Counted from the first letter of the stretch, positions 36,337 through 46,474 are shown. The stretch: 64,000 nt of DNA from SB11 sp943370295 (GCA_943370295.1 CALRQL020000007.1:1-64000), one strand, 5' to 3'. Numbers and translations: made by a program. Notes: generated by a model from the letters alone, not told the origin.

Positions 36337-38343
36337 ATGAAGAAACTATTTTTCATTATCATTTTTATTGGAGCGTGTGTTATTACCAACGCTCAGTCGG
36401 ATAACGTTATCGGGTTTAGGCGTAAAAGCGGCGGATTGCCGTATAATCCCTTATTAAAACCCTTTTATCACGGGGTTGCATCCGGCGACCCTTTGCCCGA
36501 CGGGGTAATTATTTGGACAAGAGTAACCCCCGATGCACCCAATGAAACCATCACCGTAGAGTGGCAAATGGCAACCGATACAGGCATTGCTGCTGTGGTG
36601 AAATCGGGTACCATTACAACAGATTCAACCAAAGATTTTACCGTAAAAGTGGATGTGAGCGGATTATCACCCGCCACTACCTACTATTATGTGTTTAAGG
36701 CAAAAGGCATCTATTCAACCATTGGCCGTGCCCGCACTGCACCTATGGGCAATGCAAGCCACTTGCGTTTTGGGGTGGTATCGTGCAATAATTACGAAGC
36801 AGGTTTTTTTAACTCGTTTAATAGCTTAAGTGTACGCAACGACATAGATGCTGTTATTCATTTAGGAGATTATATTTATGAGTATGCTGCCAAGCAATAC
36901 GGTGACAGTACCACAAGCCGTTTTGTACAACCTGAAAACGAGGCGGTAACAGAGGCGGATTATCGCACTCGCTACTCGATGTACCGTTTGGATGCTGACT
37001 TGCAACGCGCCCACCAGCAACATACCTTTATCAGTATTTGGGACGACCATGAGAGTGCCAACGACTCATACAAAGATGGGGCGCAGAACCATCAAACAGG
37101 GGAGGGAGACTGGCAAACCCGCAGGGCTATCAGCCGTAAGGTGTATTTTGAGTGGATGCCCATACGCAACGATGTTGACAATAAGGTATACCGAACTATT
37201 AAGTACGGCGATATGGCCGATTTGATTTTGCTGGATGCCCGTTTAGAAGGTCGCACTAAACCCCCTGCAAATTTTGACGACCCCGATATACCCCAACGTG
37301 CTATGTTAGGCACTGCCCAATACCAGTGGTTTATTAATGAACTGAAAACCTCATCGGCTAAGTGGAAAGTGGTGGGCAACCAAGTATTGTTTTCTGATTT
37401 AAATGTGGGCTTTTCAGCACGCAATTCACAAGGGTTTCCATCACCAAGCGATATAAACGCCATCCGCGAGGTTGAGAGGGTTTTTATTAATACATGGGAA
37501 AGTTACCCCACAGAGCGGGATGCAATTATTGATACGATTGAACAAGGCGGGATAAAAAACGTGGTGATTTTAACAGGCGATTCGCACATGAGTTGGGCGT
37601 TTGATGTTACCAAGCAGCCTGCTATTTATCCTAATCCGCAGGCAAATAATTATGCAAGCCCTTCGCCTACCTATATTGCAAGCACAGGGCAAGGCTCGGT
37701 AGCAGTAGAGTTTTGTGTGCCGTCCATTTCATCGGCCAATATGGATGAACGTGTTGGGGTACCTGTAGCCGCCCAATTTGAGCAGTGGGTGAGTAATCCC
37801 ATCTCTTTTTTAAACAACAGTCACTACAACCCTCATTTGAAATACGCCGATGTTGACCGCCACGGCTATTTTATTTTAGACCTGAAAGACGATACTGCGC
37901 AAGCCGGCTATTATTATGCTGATAAGATTAACACGCCTACTACAGTAGAAAATTTTGGTAAAACGGCCCTTACTGTTACCAACACGGGCAGGGTGCAAGT
38001 ATCGGCCAATGCGCCATTACCCAAAACAAAACAAGAAATACCTGCTCCGGCCAAGCTGCCGTTGCCCGTTGCTGTGCAAGGGGTTGAAAATGCAGTGGTG
38101 TTTTATGCCTATCCCAATCCTGCAAGCAATACATTCACGCTACAATACGGCGTAATTAAAAACGGAGTGGTAAAAATTACTGTATATACTGTTGATGGGA
38201 AGGCCGTTTCGCATTGGCAGCAACAACAAGGGGCAGGGTTGTATAATTTCACGTTATCTGTTACAGGTTTAGCGGAAGGACTTTATACGTATGTTATTGA
38301 AAGTGATGGGGAAGTAGCAACGGGTAAGTTTTTGGTACGATGA
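36337..38343 (+). CDS. phoD: PhoD-family alkaline phosphatase with T9SS type A sorting domain
   Basis: 668 residues with a signal peptide (about 1-19). A PhoD_N beta-sandwich (HGVASGDPLPDGVIIWTRV) is followed by the PhoD metallophosphatase domain with HLGDYIYEY, IWDDHESANDSYKDGA and LTGDSHMSWAFD, which supply metal ligands for the Fe/Ca centre. The last 77 residues form a T9SS type A sorting domain (YPNPASNTFTL ... GEVATGKFLVR). In most bacteria PhoD is exported by Tat; here the sorting domain indicates Sec export and then T9SS passage to the surface. It would release phosphate from phosphodiesters or phosphomonoesters outside the cell. Confidence 0.93.
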   Translation: MKKLFFIIIFIGACVITNAQSDNVIGFRRKSGGLPYNPLLKPFYHGVASGDPLPDGVIIWTRVTPDAPNETITVEWQMATDTGIAAVVKSGTITTDSTKDFTVKVDVSGLSPATTYYYVFKAKGIYSTIGRARTAPMGNASHLRFGVVSCNNYEAGFFNSFNSLSVRNDIDAVIHLGDYIYEYAAKQYGDSTTSRFVQPENEAVTEADYRTRYSMYRLDADLQRAHQQHTFISIWDDHESANDSYKDGAQNHQTGEGDWQTRRAISRKVYFEWMPIRNDVDNKVYRTIKYGDMADLILLDARLEGRTKPPANFDDPDIPQRAMLGTAQYQWFINELKTSSAKWKVVGNQVLFSDLNVGFSARNSQGFPSPSDINAIREVERVFINTWESYPTERDAIIDTIEQGGIKNVVILTGDSHMSWAFDVTKQPAIYPNPQANNYASPSPTYIASTGQGSVAVEFCVPSISSANMDERVGVPVAAQFEQWVSNPISFLNNSHYNPHLKYADVDRHGYFILDLKDDTAQAGYYYADKINTPTTVENFGKTALTVTNTGRVQVSANAPLPKTKQEIPAPAKLPLPVAVQGVENAVVFYAYPNPASNTFTLQYGVIKNGVVKITVYTVDGKAVSHWQQQQGAGLYNFTLSVTGLAEGLYTYVIESDGEVATGKFLVR

Positions 38344-38740
38344 TACTTGTACTGTGATGCAAAAAATAAACCCACTACTATCTCCCGACGCAGTGGGTGT
38401 CCTATTAATAATCCCTGAAAAAACTAAATGGCTTAAACATTACTTTTTCTATCATTAACCTTTTTCCTTAGGTTTAAAAAGTAGCCAACTCAATCATACG
38501 CATACCATTACATACTGTGCTAATGCCACCAGTACTGCAACGAGTTATTAAATGAGTTGTAATTATATTCTCAATGAGCGTCCCTTCTTATCCATCGCAA
38601 TTTCTTTCTGCACCTGTTGTTAGCATCAATCAACAGTACAAAGTTTGGGCTTAATAGCTTGTTGGTGTATGAGATGCGTCAGCAACAAATATGATTTTTG
38701 TCACCTGCCGAAAATAAATAGTAATGAAGTACGGAGAGAA
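38344..38740. other. intergenic region without gene
   Basis: 397 bases between convergent genes. One minus-strand hairpin is described at 38361-38399. Nothing else is recognisable; the open frames are short. Confidence 0.5.
38361..38399 (-). terminator. probable minus-strand terminator
   Basis: CCCACT ... AGTGGG stem with an A-rich stretch to its left, read as TTTATTTTTT on the minus strand. It is 340 bases beyond the glycosyltransferase stop, so it may instead end a small transcript. Confidence 0.5.
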
Positions 38741-39700
38741 TTAATCGAGGTTTAGCTTATCGGCCACCAAATAATTGTTGCGGTCGTGGCTGCTGCGGCT
38801 AATCATTTCGCCCAAAAAGCCTGCTAAAAATAACTGCACACCTGCAATAAGGGCAGTAAGTGCTAAATAAAACCAAGGATTGTCAACCGCATCGCGAACA
38901 GGATCGTGCGTAATCCATGAGTGGTAGGCCTTGTTGGCCAGTAAATAAATGGTAATGGCAAAACCAATAAAGAAGGAAACAATGCCTATGCTGCCAAAAA
39001 AGTGCATGGGACGTTTGCTGAATTTTGCCATGTAGGTGATTGACAGCAAATCGAGGAAGCCGTTTACAAAACGATTCAGCCCGAATTTTGACGTGCCGTA
39101 TTTGCGGGCACGGTGCTGCACTACTTGTTCACCAATTTTTTTAAACCCTGCGTTTTTGGCAATTACAGGAATATAGCGGTGCATTTCGCCGTACACTTCG
39201 ATGGCTTTTACTACCTCGTTGCGGTACGATTTAAGGCCGCAGTTAAAGTCATTCAATTGTATACCGCTCATGCTGCGGGTAGCTGCATTAAACAGCTTGG
39301 TGGGAAGTGTTTTGGTAATAGGGTCGTAGCGTTTCTTCTTCCAACCTGAGATGAGGTCGAAGCCTTCGTCTTTTATGCGGCGATATAAATCGGGTATTTC
39401 ATCGGGACTGTCTTGCAAATCTGCATCCATGGTAATTATCACATCGCCTTGCGCATTGTGGAAGCCCACATTTAGCGCAGCAGATTTACCGTAGTTTCTG
39501 CGAAACTTAATCCCTTTTATAGATGGGTTTGCTTGTGCAAGCCGCTCAATCACTTTCCAGCTGCTATCGGTGCTACCATCGTCAATAAACAAAACCTCGT
39601 AGCTGTACTTGTGTTCGTTCATCACACGAGCAATCCATTCCGAAAGTTCGGGCAACGATTCTTCTTCGTTTAGTAAAGGGATAACAACCGAAATGTCCAT
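38741..39700 (-). CDS. family 2 glycosyltransferase with C-terminal membrane helices
   Basis: 319 residues from ATG 39700; the open frame extends upstream, but that part is unlike the family. The GT-A domain starts MDISVVIPLLNEEESLPEL, with FIDDGSTDSS and the metal motif MDADLQDSP. GLKSYRNEV and RKYGTSKFGLNRF follow. Two transmembrane helices close the protein (about 230-255 and 272-297). This is the layout of polyprenyl-phosphate glycosyltransferases of the GtrB/DPM1 type, which load a sugar onto a lipid carrier for envelope glycan modification. The sugar is unknown. Confidence 0.92.
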   Translation of the reverse strand: MDISVVIPLLNEEESLPELSEWIARVMNEHKYSYEVLFIDDGSTDSSWKVIERLAQANPSIKGIKFRRNYGKSAALNVGFHNAQGDVIITMDADLQDSPDEIPDLYRRIKDEGFDLISGWKKKRYDPITKTLPTKLFNAATRSMSGIQLNDFNCGLKSYRNEVVKAIEVYGEMHRYIPVIAKNAGFKKIGEQVVQHRARKYGTSKFGLNRFVNGFLDLLSITYMAKFSKRPMHFFGSIGIVSFFIGFAITIYLLANKAYHSWITHDPVRDAVDNPWFYLALTALIAGVQLFLAGFLGEMISRSSHDRNNYLVADKLNLD

Positions 39701-39838
39701 CGTGATTTTTAAAACAGCCGCAAAATAATGCAAAATACCTTTGCCTGCTTCACTATAAGATGAAATGCTGAAAGGTAAGGTTGTTTTTACAGACAATTAC
39801 ACCTTAAAAATATGCGTTAGCGTGTTGCATTAAGCAAA

Positions 39839-39875
39839 ACTCCCTCCGTATTGTGTTTACAAATACGAAGGGAGT
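39839..39875 (-). terminator. intrinsic terminator after the DUF4199 gene
   Basis: A 14-bp stem (ACTCCCTCCGTATT / AATACGAAGGGAGT with one mismatch) lies 29 bases past the stop at 39904, followed on the minus strand by TTTT. Confidence 0.8.
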
Positions 39876-39903
39876 AAATATTGTATTGAGAGTGAAAATT
39901 GTT

Positions 39904-40467
39904 TTATTCTTCTTGCTGTTGAATAGAAACAGGCTGTATGGGAGGATTGCGTTTCACAATTTGTGCGATGATAAGAGCAATCAAAACATTTACCCCAAAG
40001 CGAAAGAAAAATCCAACCACCATCAAAGTCATACCGGGTTTAAACATATCAAACCATTTCATAGATTGTTCAATCTGTTCATCGGTCATTCCTTTTTCTT
40101 CCATTTTGCTGTAAGTTTCTTCGCGAACTTCAGTCATTTTGAGGTCTATCTTTTCTTTGTTTATCACAAACACAGTGGTATCTACCACAAAGCTAAGGAT
40201 ACCGTGTACCAAAACTGCTGCAAACAATACACGGAAGGCTTGTTTAGATGTGATATAGCCGCTAAAGCTGCGGGCTTTTACAGCCACAAAAGATAGTAAG
40301 CCAATAAATACGGCCAAACCAAGCCACCAGGTGATACTTGATTTTCCTCCGGTATCAAGGGCAGCTTCAGGGCTGATAAACCAAGGAGTAATGCGGATTA
40401 ATGAAACAACGAGGCCTAAAATAATCCCCCATTTTATGCCGTGTTCGGTTAGTTTTTTATTGTCCAT
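39904..40467 (-). CDS. DUF4199 domain-containing membrane protein
   Basis: 187 residues from ATG 40467. Four hydrophobic segments are split by a charged helical stretch (about 100-130) that contains MEEKGMTDEQIEQSMKWF, the feature I use to call DUF4199. The domain is widespread in Bacteroidota and uncharacterised. The gene stands alone, 94 bases downstream of the TamB-like gene on the same strand. Confidence 0.82.
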   Translation of the reverse strand: MDNKKLTEHGIKWGIILGLVVSLIRITPWFISPEAALDTGGKSSITWWLGLAVFIGLLSFVAVKARSFSGYITSKQAFRVLFAAVLVHGILSFVVDTTVFVINKEKIDLKMTEVREETYSKMEEKGMTDEQIEQSMKWFDMFKPGMTLMVVGFFFRFGVNVLIALIIAQIVKRNPPIQPVSIQQQEE

Positions 40468-40561
40468 AGTGTTAAGTTTATGACGCTGCGAAGTAAGCAT
40501 GGGTATGATTACCCAAAGTCATATTTTCCACCAAGGTAGTAAAATCTTCTGCAAAAAAAAC

Positions 40562-43500
40562 TTACCGTCTGTAAATGGGTTGCGGCACCACTGATACTGT
40601 ATCTCCGCCACCGGGTTGCGGAGTAGGTGGGGTTGGGGGTGGTGGCGATGCCGGAGTAGGCTTTTTTCTGAAGGTGGTTTGGAAGTTGCGTTTAAGCTCG
40701 CCAAAGTTTTCAAACTCTGAGCGGATAAAGAAACCGCCGCCGAAGCTCAAAATGTTTTGGTTATAAATAGGGTTGTTGCTGTTGCGGCCAAATACACGGG
40801 CTTGTATGTTACCATCAGGCTTAATTTTATAGTTTACGCTGATGTTTCCTTGTGAGGTATTATCCGCCGAAAAATCAAAACGCAGGCGATCATCCAGCCA
40901 ACGACGGCTGGCCGATACGATAAACTCAGTACGGGCTTGTGCGCCGCCTTGTCCCACACGGATACCAATGTCCCATTTAGGGTCATATTTTGATAGCCAA
41001 TTGGTTATCTGGCTGCTAAGCAGGTTACCTACTGTGTTATAGGCTGCATCTAAACCGGGGTTGGCTGCCGTAGCACCTGAGGCCACATAGCCGTTATCAG
41101 TAGGGGTGGCTAAAGTACCTACGGATAAAAGGCTAAATACCTGCCTCGACATTTCTTCTTGGTCGCGCTCAATGCGGCGTATAGAGTTTAGCAATACATT
41201 AGTGTTGGCATTATTCCCCCTCAACCCTGTTAAATCCGGTATTTCAATACCAAAACGAATATCGGGTTTCATCAGTTGTCCCCTCAAGTCCATTACTGCA
41301 TTTACCTCTACCGGAGTTTTGTAGTTGGGCAACTCCGCATCAGGTACTAAGCCCAGCACAAGGGGCTGCACCGTGGTTTGTTTTGGGTAAATAGCGCGTA
41401 AGTTAATATTGGCATTTAGCGGGTCGCCCGTCCATGTAATAGTGCCCCCTTTGCTAAGTACAAAAGGTCGGTTTATAAAATCGAGGGCGGTAAATAAGTA
41501 CCCACCCTTCTCAATCACAAACGTACCGTACATTCTAAAATCGCCCAGCGTATTAATTTCCATGCGCAGGTTGGCATTCCCTGTACCTTGTATCACATCT
41601 CCCAGTTGTGAGTCGAAAATAATTTTTATATCCGCATCAGGGGTTACTGTTAAATCAAGGTTTAACCTTATGCCTTCAAGGTTCACGGGTACAGGTTCAG
41701 GTGCGGGGTTATTGTTATCAATAAAGGTTATAAAATCATAATTGCCTACAGTGGTTTCATCGGCCAGTTTAAGGTTAAACGTAGTGCCCTTTTCCGATTT
41801 TCCTTTCACATCCATGTACAAATCATCAAAAGGACCGGTGAGCTTATAACTCCCCGTCATATATGCAGTACCAAAGTATAAATCGTTATCGTTGGTGGTG
41901 GTGTTAAGTGCCAAAAAGCGGCGCATATCGTTCACCTCAAGGTGTATTCTGAAATCAGAAAAGGCATCGTGGTTAATGTAACCCCAAGCGTAGGCTGGTG
42001 TTCCCCTCTCATCCCTTAACGTGGTGTTGCTGATACTGAATTTATTTTGGCTGATGTGCACAATTGCCGTATCGATAAAATACTTTGTGCCCAAGTAGTC
42101 TATTTTGAACGAGGCACGACCAAGGGCAGCTTCGCCGCTTAGTTCAGGATTATCGAACGTCCCTCTTAAATTAAGCATGGTGGTAAATGTGCCATCAAAC
42201 TCCGATGCTATTCCTTCTAAAAAGGGGGCAAAAAACCGGGTGGTTGCGTTGTTGAGGCTAAACGTTAGGTTTAGGTTGCGACGTGCTTGTTTATCAAAGC
42301 TTACAAAGCCGTTTATTTTAGAACCTTGCAGCCTGCCGTTTTCAAAACCGCCACGCACGGTAATTATTTTGAATAGGTTGTTGATGGAAGAACTTAGTCG
42401 CAAATCGCCCAATGTATCTTTGCCAAACGAAAGGCTGTCAGCACTTAAGTTACTGGTAAACATGGGCACATCAAACAGGTTAAACAGTACGATGTGTCCG
42501 TTTAAAACGCCGCCCACTTCTTGCCCCTTGGGTGGGCGGGTAAAGTAGTTCACATTTCCTACCCCAAAACGGTTAAAATCAATCCGCAACGTGTCGGAAG
42601 GGTTTTCTCCCACGGCACCGTTCAGCATCAGCCACTCGTTGTTGCTGGATAATTTAAAACCTTCAATCATCAGCCGTTTTTCCTTTGGCTGATAGGCCAA
42701 ATAAGCATCGTTACTTATATCCCAAGGGCGTATTTTACTAGTGATTTTTGATTGAGAGAACACCAAACGGTACAAGGTATCACTAAACATTAGTTTGCCT
42801 TTTAGTGAGGCACTAAGCCGGGTAATGGTTTGCGGGGCTTGTATATCAAACAAAACATCGCTGTTATCAAAGGTGAGTAAGGCTGAGGCATTTTGTACGT
42901 ACAAACTATCATTTTGGTAATAGCTGCCGCACTTTAGCTCTAACAGCTTCTTGCCTTCAACGGCAGGTTGGGTATGTATGCCGACGTTGCGAAGATTTAC
43001 CTCGCCAATACGTACTTGCTGCACATTAATGTTCAGTTGCACATCGTTTGCAGCGGTGTTGATACTACCCGATGCTTCAAAAGGTTCGATGCTTACATCG
43101 TCCCATAGAAAACGGGCTAAAGGCCCCGGGTTTTTAAAACGGGTTTTGAAACTGAAATTTTCGTTGACCTGTATGTTGCTATCCTCTTTGATAATGTGGG
43201 GCAAAAGCGTAGAAGCATAATGGTACACCGCCCCGCTAAGTTGGCTAAGGTTGTATTGGCCTGCAATTTCAGCATCAACAATGCTGCTGTTTAGTTTCAG
43301 TTTACGTAGGTTTTGGCTGTATTCAGCCAGTAGCGATGCGGTATCAAGTTTTAGCAAACGGGCATTGCGCATTATTGAAACGTTTGCAACACTAACCACC
43401 CCGTCTAAGTTATCAATTCTATCGCCTGAAAAATCAAGATATACCTTGCCCATTACCAGCGATTGCACGGAGTCGAGCCCTAATTTTTGCAAATTGGCTT

Positions 43501-45085
43501 TGCGAATGGTGGATATAAAATTCATTTTGGGCAGCTCATTGCTAAAATCAACCCCGCCGTTAAAATCCAAGTCAAGGTTTTCATCGCGTATGCGGGCATA
43601 CCCTTCAAAAAATTTATCAGTATAACTGCCGTCTAACTCAATATTGGTATAGTTGTACCGTTGCACTTCAATAGCACTCACGTTTCCTTTTACTTCAACG
43701 GCAATAGTTTCTAAAGATAGTCCGTTGCCCTCAACGTTGGCCTCAAAAGATATTTTGCCAATGGTGGCACTTTCGTTGATTAACTTACCCAAATCAAACT
43801 TTTCGCTTTTCAAAAAGCCTGAATAGGTAGCGGTGGATATTCCTTCGGTAAAATCGAGTTTTATATCCGAGGTTAAACCGCCTAAACCAGTGTTAAACTT
43901 ACCATACGCTACAAATGATTTAGCAAATCCCGTGAATTTTCCTGTAAAATCAACCTTACCCAATGCAGTAATGCTTGGAGGCAGGCTGTCAATTCCAAAA
44001 AGCTGTTTGATATCGTCAGCGTTGGTTTGTGATTTATCCAGCTTCATATCAATGTACGAAGCATAAAAATCGGGCAATCCCTTAATATTAAACTCACCTG
44101 CAAGTAAACTTTCTTTACCCGCTTCAAGTTTTATCGAACGACCTTTAAGGTTATCAATCGTACCTCGCACCAGTCCGTTTATTTTTGCTACCTGTTTCAG
44201 GTTATCCATGTTAGGCCCCCAATAGGCAATATCCTCCATGCTAACGGTGCTGTTTTTCACGCGGGCATTAAACACAACGTTCGGAATAAACTCACCCAGT
44301 TCGTCCCAATTGTTGTAATTCATTCTCAATTCATCGCCCAAGCTGCTTTTTTCAGTTTCAACCAGCATGTTGTAAAACTCAAGCCCACGGGAATGGATAC
44401 GAATATCGGCGGCCATTTTTTTGGCGTAAAACCCATTTTTTTCTCGGGCACTAAGATTTCCAGTGGTAAATGCTAACGAGTCGTCAACAATAGAAAATTT
44501 CTCTAAAGTACCGTTTAGCTCATTAAACCTGAAATCGTCGGGGTGGAATTTTGCTTCCCAAGTGCTATCGTAGGTAGGGTTTTTAAAAGAGAAACTGGAG
44601 TTTATCACATCCAGTTGCTTTACTTTTAATATGAAAGGCCTTCCGGGTATTGTATCAGTGCTGTCTCTCGGAGGGTCAAAGTAATCAATCACAAACTCAT
44701 AATTCCAGTCTGCCGTATCCGAGTATTGCCTGAAACAAACTTTCGCGCCCTCCACCTCAGCATAGTTTACATTGATGCGTTTCTGCACTTTATCAAACGT
44801 CCAGCTCAATCGGTCAAGGTCAACCGTAAATTCCTGCACAAAAAAAACAGTGTCTTGCTGGCGGTCTTCAACATAAATACTGTCGAGGTGTAAAAAGGTA
44901 AAGTTATCAATCCTAAAGCCTGCAATGCTTACCTTTGTATTTAATTCTGCCGAAAAGTATTGGGCAACCTTTTGTGTCGCCCAACTTTGAAAGGTTTTGC
45001 TGCGGATAACGGCACCTACCATGGTAGCGCCTGTAACGAACCACAATAAAAGCCAGAAGAGTATTTTGAATATTTTTACCCGCAA
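40562..45085 (-). CDS. TamB-like translocation and assembly module protein
   Basis: 1507 residues. An N-terminal membrane anchor (about 5-26) leads a very long beta-rich body of AsmA/TamB-type repeats. The last 450 residues form the TamB_C (DUF490) domain, with FGVEIPDLTGLRGN-like and GNISVNYKIKPDGNIQARVFG motifs. A Pro-rich tail ends the protein. TamB-like proteins form a hydrophobic groove across the periplasm and move lipids or help outer-membrane protein assembly. Its start lies only 21 bases from the divergent tsaD start. Confidence 0.92.
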   Translation of the reverse strand: MRVKIFKILFWLLLWFVTGATMVGAVIRSKTFQSWATQKVAQYFSAELNTKVSIAGFRIDNFTFLHLDSIYVEDRQQDTVFFVQEFTVDLDRLSWTFDKVQKRINVNYAEVEGAKVCFRQYSDTADWNYEFVIDYFDPPRDSTDTIPGRPFILKVKQLDVINSSFSFKNPTYDSTWEAKFHPDDFRFNELNGTLEKFSIVDDSLAFTTGNLSAREKNGFYAKKMAADIRIHSRGLEFYNMLVETEKSSLGDELRMNYNNWDELGEFIPNVVFNARVKNSTVSMEDIAYWGPNMDNLKQVAKINGLVRGTIDNLKGRSIKLEAGKESLLAGEFNIKGLPDFYASYIDMKLDKSQTNADDIKQLFGIDSLPPSITALGKVDFTGKFTGFAKSFVAYGKFNTGLGGLTSDIKLDFTEGISTATYSGFLKSEKFDLGKLINESATIGKISFEANVEGNGLSLETIAVEVKGNVSAIEVQRYNYTNIELDGSYTDKFFEGYARIRDENLDLDFNGGVDFSNELPKMNFISTIRKANLQKLGLDSVQSLVMGKVYLDFSGDRIDNLDGVVSVANVSIMRNARLLKLDTASLLAEYSQNLRKLKLNSSIVDAEIAGQYNLSQLSGAVYHYASTLLPHIIKEDSNIQVNENFSFKTRFKNPGPLARFLWDDVSIEPFEASGSINTAANDVQLNINVQQVRIGEVNLRNVGIHTQPAVEGKKLLELKCGSYYQNDSLYVQNASALLTFDNSDVLFDIQAPQTITRLSASLKGKLMFSDTLYRLVFSQSKITSKIRPWDISNDAYLAYQPKEKRLMIEGFKLSSNNEWLMLNGAVGENPSDTLRIDFNRFGVGNVNYFTRPPKGQEVGGVLNGHIVLFNLFDVPMFTSNLSADSLSFGKDTLGDLRLSSSINNLFKIITVRGGFENGRLQGSKINGFVSFDKQARRNLNLTFSLNNATTRFFAPFLEGIASEFDGTFTTMLNLRGTFDNPELSGEAALGRASFKIDYLGTKYFIDTAIVHISQNKFSISNTTLRDERGTPAYAWGYINHDAFSDFRIHLEVNDMRRFLALNTTTNDNDLYFGTAYMTGSYKLTGPFDDLYMDVKGKSEKGTTFNLKLADETTVGNYDFITFIDNNNPAPEPVPVNLEGIRLNLDLTVTPDADIKIIFDSQLGDVIQGTGNANLRMEINTLGDFRMYGTFVIEKGGYLFTALDFINRPFVLSKGGTITWTGDPLNANINLRAIYPKQTTVQPLVLGLVPDAELPNYKTPVEVNAVMDLRGQLMKPDIRFGIEIPDLTGLRGNNANTNVLLNSIRRIERDQEEMSRQVFSLLSVGTLATPTDNGYVASGATAANPGLDAAYNTVGNLLSSQITNWLSKYDPKWDIGIRVGQGGAQARTEFIVSASRRWLDDRLRFDFSADNTSQGNISVNYKIKPDGNIQARVFGRNSNNPIYNQNILSFGGGFFIRSEFENFGELKRNFQTTFRKKPTPASPPPPTPPTPQPGGGDTVSVVPQPIYRR

Positions 45086-45106
45086 AATTTCTCAAAAGTA
45101 ATAAAA

Positions 45107-46120
45107 GTGCCTCAAACCGAAGCTTACATATTGGCCATAGAATCGTCGTGCGACGAGACATCGGCAGCTATACTACACAACGGCAACATTCTTGCCAATA
45201 TTATTGCGGGGCAAACCGTGCACGAGAAGTACGGCGGCGTTGTGCCCGAATTGGCCAGCCGTGCCCACCAACAAAACATTGTACCGGTGGTAGATGTTGC
45301 GTTGAAAGAGGCGGGTGTGAGTCGTGAACAACTTACTGCTGTTGCGTTTACACGCGGACCGGGTTTGCTGGGCAGTTTGCTGGTGGGCGTTACGTTTGCC
45401 AAAAGCCTTGCCTTAGCACTGGATATTCCTTTAATTGAGGTGAACCACATGGATGCGCACGTACTGGCGCATTTTATAGACAATCCTAAGCCGTCGTTTC
45501 CGTTTTTGTGCCTTACGGTATCGGGCGGACATACCCAAATTTTGAAAGTAAGCAGCCCGCTGGAGATGGAATTGCTGGGACAAACCCAAGACGATGCAGC
45601 GGGCGAAGCATTTGACAAAGCTGCTAAAATATTGGGCTTGCCCTACCCGGGAGGGCCACTGATTGATAAGTATGCTAAGAAAGGTAATCCGCTACGTTTT
45701 AAGTTTCCGGAAGGAAAGGTTGATGGGCTTGACTTTAGCTTTAGCGGGTTTAAAACGTCGGTACTATACTTTGTGCGCGATAATGTGGCGCTGAATCCTG
45801 ATTTTGTACAAGAAAACCTTACAGATATATGCGCAAGCGTGCAGCATACCATCATCAGCACTTTGATGAAAAAATTAAGCAAAGCTGCTGAACAAACGGG
45901 AATTACTGAAATTGCCATTGCGGGCGGCGTGAGTGCAAACAGCGGTTTACGTACTGCACTTGAAAATACAGGCAAGGCCAAAGGCTGGACTACCTACATA
46001 CCTAAGTTTGAGTATTGTACCGATAATGCGGCTATGATAGCCATTGCAGGCCATTTTAAATACCAAGAGGGTATTTTTTGCGGGCAGGATACTGTACCGT
46101 TCACAAGGCTTGAGGGGTAG
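45107..46120 (+). CDS. tsaD: tRNA N6-adenosine threonylcarbamoyltransferase
   Basis: 337 residues from GTG 45107. It transfers the threonylcarbamoyl group to A37 of ANN-decoding tRNAs. The actin-like ATPase core starts ILAIESSCDETSAAI; metal ligands are His114 and His118 in HMDAH; TVSGGHTQIL and the late IAGGVSANSGLR are present, as is the terminal DNAAMIA. Length is normal for the family. The 21-base space to the divergent TamB-like gene must hold both start regions. Confidence 0.96.
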   Translation: MPQTEAYILAIESSCDETSAAILHNGNILANIIAGQTVHEKYGGVVPELASRAHQQNIVPVVDVALKEAGVSREQLTAVAFTRGPGLLGSLLVGVTFAKSLALALDIPLIEVNHMDAHVLAHFIDNPKPSFPFLCLTVSGGHTQILKVSSPLEMELLGQTQDDAAGEAFDKAAKILGLPYPGGPLIDKYAKKGNPLRFKFPEGKVDGLDFSFSGFKTSVLYFVRDNVALNPDFVQENLTDICASVQHTIISTLMKKLSKAAEQTGITEIAIAGGVSANSGLRTALENTGKAKGWTTYIPKFEYCTDNAAMIAIAGHFKYQEGIFCGQDTVPFTRLEG

Positions 46121-46126
46121 GAGGAA

Positions 46127-46168
46127 GTTTTCAGCTTTCGGTTCCTGGTTTTCAGTTGTTTGTTGTAG
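46127..46168. repeat. heptamer-phased repeat
   Basis: Six adjoining 7-base units beginning G(T/C)T: GTTTTCA, GCTTTCG, GTTCCTG, GTTTTCA, GTTGTTT, GTTGTAG. They follow the tsaD stop. Similar 7-base phasing occurs at 53456-53490 and 54431-54487. Confidence 0.65.
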
Positions 46169-46177
46169 GTAGGCATA

Positions 46178-46372
46178 GCTAGGGGTTTTAACCGGTAGCA
46201 GTAATTGCTTGAAACTATTGTATGAGTGAGCAGGATGTGAAATCCTGTTCTTTTGTAGATATTGAAACGGAGGGTTTTAAACCCTCCGTTTCAGACATTG
46301 CCATAGAGACAGGTTTTATACCTGTCTGTTTTTCCGTTTCGGACGTTGAAATAGCTACGGGTTCTATACCCG
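46178..46372. repeat. cluster of five short palindromes
   Basis: Five hairpins follow one another at 46178-46199, 46228-46250, 46264-46292, 46307-46327 and 46358-46372. Their centres are alike: GGGGTTTTAACC, AGGATGTGAAATCCT, GGGTTTTAAACCC, AGGTTTTATACCT and GGGTTCTATACCC. The third is a perfect palindrome of 29 bases. The last three are preceded by a similar lead (GATATTGAAAC, GACATTGCCATAG, GACGTTGAAATAG). None is followed by a long T-run, so they are not ordinary terminators; a REP-like family is the best description. Confidence 0.7.
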
Positions 46373-46474
46373 CCTGAATTAACACCTATCTAAATGGTAA
46401 AAGCTCAATGCAGCACTGTTTTGCCAATCCCGCCATCTTTTATAACTTTACGGCTTAAACCAACAATACCTATT

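Noticed and set aside
40519..40766. Short frames at the 3' end of the TamB-like gene, both strands
   Set aside because: Out-of-frame shadows of the Pro/Gly-rich tail of the TamB-like protein.
46178..46372. Hairpin cluster as a CRISPR array
   Set aside because: Units are self-complementary with varying arms and no constant repeat with unique spacers of fixed length; no cas gene is present.
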